Of a DNA stretch of 19,657 nt, positions 16,760-19,657 are shown piece by piece (within the stretch, counting starts at the first letter, position 1; every line of letters begins with the position of its first letter). The notes beneath the pieces are model-generated. The model made no database searches. It was not told the origin of the DNA and saw only the letters and a list, made by a program, of their open reading frames with translations. The stretch is from Bacteroidales bacterium UBA3388 (lineage in GTDB: Bacteria; Bacteroidota; Bacteroidia; Bacteroidales; P3): positions 63,154-82,810 of the forward strand of contig DEPQ01000045.1 of the NCBI GenBank assembly GCA_002358855.1, read 5' to 3'. A program made the position numbers and the translations under genes.

Positions 16760-17868
16760 TAGAATAAAATTTCATATACTTTACCTGGTAAAATCCTAAT
16801 AAACCCTTTTAGTTCCAAGGTCATAAGTGTGGAGTTTAAAATGGAGAATCCAAGTGAGCAATGATTGTTTATAGAATCTAAACTTGCTTGTTTATTCTCT
16901 TTTATAAAATTGTAAACTTTTAACTCGGTCGGATTGAGTTCCGATTCTCTATTGTTAGAAATTGTTTGCTTGATAGATAATTGGGAATCAGTCGTTTTAT
17001 TCCAATTCATAGTGTCTGCAATTTTTTCTAAATCGCATAAATCTATTGCTTGATTGAGTGCTATCAGTTTATTACAACCTGCTGAGTTTACATCGCCTAA
17101 TCTACCTGGTACAGCAAAGACTTCTCTGTTGTAATCTTGTGCTAAACGAGCTGTAATCAAAGAGCCCCCTTTTGTTTTGCTTTCAACTACAATACAAACA
17201 TCGCAAAGTCCTGCAATAATTCTGTTTCTTCTTGGGAAATTATGAGGAGATACCTCTGTGCCTGAAAAGAAATCTGAGACTAATGCCCCTTTTTCGCACA
17301 TAGCTTTTGCTAAATCCCAATTTTGTGTTGGATAAATTTTGTCTAATCCGTGTCCTAAAACTCCAAATGTTGGTATGTTTTCTGCAAGTGAACGAGAATG
17401 AGTAATAGAATCTACTCCGTAAGCAAGTCCGCTAATAGTTGCAACATTAAATTGGCGTAGGTAATGAACAATATTTGCTGTTATCCATTTCCCATAATCA
17501 CTCGGGTTTCTCGTTCCAACAATTGCAACTGTCCTTTGAGAATCTAAATTGCCATTTCCTCTAACGAACAAACAAATAGGAGGATCATCTATTTGTTTTA
17601 GGCGTGAGGGATAATCTTCATCTTTAAAAAAATAGGCCTTTATACCACTCTTTTCAATAAAGTTTAGTTCTCTCTCACATTCTGCAAACATTGTTTTGTT
17701 CAAAATGGCATTTATTGTTTTTTCTCTTGAACCAAAAAGAGTTTTTAAGGCATTAGGAGTTTCATTAAACAAATCCTCTGCCGTAGGGTAGTGGTCCAGT
17801 AATTTCTTTGCAACTGCTGGACCAATACCATAGGTTTTTGATAATGCAAGAGAGTAAATGCTTATCAT
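16759..17868 (-). CDS. dprA: DNA processing protein DprA
   Basis: A 369-residue cytoplasmic protein that binds incoming single-stranded DNA and loads RecA during natural transformation. It shows an N-terminal helix-hairpin-helix-like region (about 4-65, with YGIGPAVAKKLL). A Rossmann-like DNA-binding core follows (about 77-285), with VAIVGTRNPSDYG, SGLAYGVDSITHS, GVLGHGLDKIYP, FPRRNRIIAG, TKGGSLITARLA and FAVPGR. A C-terminal winged-helix domain (DML1 type, about 310-365) ends the protein. Length is close to the usual 360-380. The ATG at 17868 directly follows the TAA of the fucosidase gene (TAAATG), so translation is probably coupled. Many bacteria carry dprA without known competence, so transformation of this organism is not established by the gene alone. 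Confidence 0.96.
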   Translation of the reverse strand: MISIYSLALSKTYGIGPAVAKKLLDHYPTAEDLFNETPNALKTLFGSREKTINAILNKTMFAECERELNFIEKSGIKAYFFKDEDYPSRLKQIDDPPICLFVRGNGNLDSQRTVAIVGTRNPSDYGKWITANIVHYLRQFNVATISGLAYGVDSITHSRSLAENIPTFGVLGHGLDKIYPTQNWDLAKAMCEKGALVSDFFSGTEVSPHNFPRRNRIIAGLCDVCIVVESKTKGGSLITARLAQDYNREVFAVPGRLGDVNSAGCNKLIALNQAIDLCDLEKIADTMNWNKTTDSQLSIKQTISNNRESELNPTELKVYNFIKENKQASLDSINNHCSLGFSILNSTLMTLELKGFIRILPGKVYEILF

Positions 17869-19611
17869 TTATTGTTCAATATGATTGATATAATTCTCTA
17901 ATTTAAACACCCAAGCTCCTTTGGTTGTAATATTTGCAGGAGTTATTTGGTGTGTATCCAATGTTATTTTATTATTCTCATAATCGTAAGTCCAAGGAAT
18001 CTCTATTTCTTTTTCTCCTAAAAGATATATTTTCATATTTACATCAGGTGATTTATCTAAGGTGAAAGTTAGAGAATTGCTTATTGGTTCGAGACTAATA
18101 GCGTAAAGATTTCCATTATTTTTTGTGAAACAAACGTAAGTCTCTTGCCAAGACACTTCTCCTTCCCATTGAGATTTTATTGGTTGCTTTTCAATTTTAG
18201 AACTTTCCCAAAATAATTTCACAACTGCTTCATGAGTTTTTTCTTGATATGAAAGTTCAAAAGTGTAATTTTCGTCTTTTTTTAGTTTTACTTTATGTTT
18301 TACCTCTTGTTTTTGAGAAACTAATTTTAGTATTGATTCGTTTTTTGAATTTTTTATTTCCAATCCTGCTTCCTCATCTGCTTCTAAATAAATTGTGTAA
18401 GTATCGGTTTGCTCAGGAGAGAGATTTGTTTTCCATAAAATAGAGAAATCATCTTCTTTTACCCCTTTCATTGGAGCATTTCTAACCCAATTAAAGTTTA
18501 TTTCTTCATCTATTCTATTTGTTGTCATATCTTGATTTTGGTAAACAGTCTCAAAGGCACGACTTCCATAAATTGCTTCTTGATTTACTTCAATCCATTT
18601 TCCTAAATCCAACAAACGTTCTTGTTGTAACAAAGGAATTTTTCCGTCTGCACTTGGTCCTACATTTATTGTCAAGCCTCCTCCTGCTGCAACCAAACGT
18701 GCGAAATGTTTTATCAAATCTTCACTTGTCAAATAAGTTTCCAAATCTGCGTTTCTATTCAAAGCGAAAGAGCGACTAAGACCTCTACACTCTGCCCAAG
18801 GGCGATTTTTATCCATAATACCAGAAGAGTATTCTGGTGTTGCGTATCCGTGATTGAATCCAATACCCCATCTGTCATTTACAATACCTTCTTCACCTAC
18901 TACGTCATAATAATATTGCACCATTTCGTTACTGCGGAATGAAGTATGATTAAAATCCCAATCTCCATCAGAAAAAATAACTGCAGGTTTAAATTTATCA
19001 ACTAATTCCTTGAATTGAGGGATTAAATGCTTATCAACATAATTGTCAATGCTTATATTTGTATCCACAGTCCAACGATACAAAGGATTTGTCCATTCTG
19101 TAAGTGAGTAATACAAACCAAATTTTACGCCACGCTTTCTAACCTCATCGGCAAGTTCAGCACAAAAATCTCTATTTGGCGTTGTAGTTGCACTTGACCA
19201 ACCTTTTGCATACTCACTGTCCCACATACAATAGCCATCGTGATGTTTAGAAGTGAAAAGTATGTATTTTGCTCCCGATTTTGCAAAAAGGTCTGCCCAT
19301 TCCGCAGCATCAAAAAGTTCTGCTTTAAATAAATCTTTATAATCTCTATATTCAAAATCTTCTCCGAATACATCTTTTTGGAAATTGATTCGTAAACTGT
19401 CCCCAGATATTAATCCCTTATAAAACCATTCAGCATATTGTTCTTTATCACTATAAGATGGAACACTATATAGCCCATAATGAATAAAGATTCCTAATTT
19501 GGCATCACTAAACCATTGAGGATATTCTCTGTCTTTAAATAATTCGTTTTCTTGTGCTTTGATAGATAACGAACAAACTATCGCTAATAAAATCAATACT
19601 ACTTTTTTCAT
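17869..19611 (-). CDS. Secreted alpha-L-fucosidase, GH29, with PA14-like domain
   Basis: An exported glycosidase that removes alpha-L-fucose from glycans, probably in the periplasm or at the surface. The signal peptide is MKKVVLILLAIVCSLSIKAQ, cleaved near residue 20. There is no lipobox and no T9SS C-terminal signal. The GH29 barrel (about 28-355) shows IFIHYGLYSVPS, KHHDGYCMWDS (H123, H124), FSDGDWD with D215 as the expected nucleophile, and PWAECRG, where E274 is the best candidate for acid/base. GLTINVGPSADG closes the barrel. Residues about 370-478 resemble a PA14 domain: NFNWVRNAP, then DDFSILWKTNLSPEQTDTYT, EADEEAGLEI and VVKLFWES. A C-terminal beta-sandwich typical of GH29 follows (about 485-575). 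The gene abuts dprA with no gap. Linkage to the fucose pathway is not seen. Confidence 0.92.
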   Translation of the reverse strand: MKKVVLILLAIVCSLSIKAQENELFKDREYPQWFSDAKLGIFIHYGLYSVPSYSDKEQYAEWFYKGLISGDSLRINFQKDVFGEDFEYRDYKDLFKAELFDAAEWADLFAKSGAKYILFTSKHHDGYCMWDSEYAKGWSSATTTPNRDFCAELADEVRKRGVKFGLYYSLTEWTNPLYRWTVDTNISIDNYVDKHLIPQFKELVDKFKPAVIFSDGDWDFNHTSFRSNEMVQYYYDVVGEEGIVNDRWGIGFNHGYATPEYSSGIMDKNRPWAECRGLSRSFALNRNADLETYLTSEDLIKHFARLVAAGGGLTINVGPSADGKIPLLQQERLLDLGKWIEVNQEAIYGSRAFETVYQNQDMTTNRIDEEINFNWVRNAPMKGVKEDDFSILWKTNLSPEQTDTYTIYLEADEEAGLEIKNSKNESILKLVSQKQEVKHKVKLKKDENYTFELSYQEKTHEAVVKLFWESSKIEKQPIKSQWEGEVSWQETYVCFTKNNGNLYAISLEPISNSLTFTLDKSPDVNMKIYLLGEKEIEIPWTYDYENNKITLDTHQITPANITTKGAWVFKLENYINHIEQ

Positions 19612-19616
19612 ATTTA

Positions 19617-19657
19617 TTACTCTATTATAATTTCAAAAATCTTTCCTTCTAAATCTT
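19617..19657 (-). CDS. Possible C-terminal tail of an upstream gene
   Basis: One minus-strand frame from the window edge reads DLEGKIFEIIIE and stops with TAA at 19617-19619, five bases before the fucosidase ATG. The other two frames stop early. The spacing fits the tight packing of this block, but twelve codons are too few to assign a family or to prove coding. Confidence 0.35.
   Translation of the reverse strand, partial: DLEGKIFEIIIE

Noticed and set aside
19125..19373. Minus-strand 82-residue frame in the fucosidase region
   Set aside because: It is an out-of-frame shadow of the GH29 catalytic domain, which has conserved motifs across these bases.
1..19657. CRISPR array, tRNA or rRNA genes, or mobile elements
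   Set aside because: No regularly spaced repeats, cloverleaf-like sequences, transposase frames or paired terminal inverted repeats were noticed on either strand.

Overview
The window is AT-rich chromosomal DNA from a member of the Bacteroidetes, most likely order Bacteroidales. The evidence is a secreted protein with a type IX secretion (Por) C-terminal signal, a DUF4296 lipoprotein, promoters of the TTTG / TAnnTTTG type, A-rich regions instead of Shine-Dalgarno sites before starts, and a Wza/Wzc pair with a Tyr-Gly tail. The genus cannot be told from this sequence. Every supported gene lies on the minus strand, so transcription runs from high to low coordinates. No rRNA, tRNA, insertion sequence, phage gene or CRISPR array is visible, and no stretch over 300 bases lacks a gene.

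Transcription order, block 1 (19657 to 10982): a possible tail of an upstream gene, a secreted GH29 alpha-L-fucosidase carrying a PA14-like domain, dprA, a uridine phosphorylase-like nucleoside phosphorylase, a small DUF4296 lipoprotein, a YifB/ComM AAA+ ATPase, and a 994-residue secreted protein with a lamin-tail domain and a T9SS sorting signal. Spacings run from an 11-base overlap to 53 bases, so this is probably one transcript. DprA and ComM both process DNA taken up during natural transformation. Their companions (a nucleoside-salvage enzyme, a lipoprotein and a secreted LTD protein) raise the possibility of a DNA-handling set, but this is inference from position.

Block 2 (10942 to 2437): gltX, a DUF2520 Rossmann protein, a CobB-type sirtuin, miaB, a Wza-type export lipoprotein, a Wzc-type tyrosine autokinase and an Elp3-like radical SAM protein. 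Spacings run from a 4-base overlap to 17 bases. A likely promoter sits before gltX. The block mixes translation (gltX, miaB), NAD-dependent deacylation and capsule or exopolysaccharide export, with no glycosyltransferases.

Block 3 (2430 to about 918): tryptophanase (tnaA) alone, with its own consensus promoter and a strong intrinsic terminator. Block 4 (926 to 1): the promoter and 5'-nuclease domain of DNA polymerase I (polA), which runs off the left edge. The tnaA terminator's T-tract overlaps the polA -33 element.

Most of this is ordinary housekeeping sequence, and I do not see a clearly new system. The items most worth a second look are the dprA/comM/LTD-secretin-cargo cluster, a 42-base tandem duplication that moves the phosphorylase start codon, the Tyr-Gly repeat and altered Walker A' of the autokinase, the zinc-cysteine-less sirtuin, and the PA14 domain in the fucosidase.
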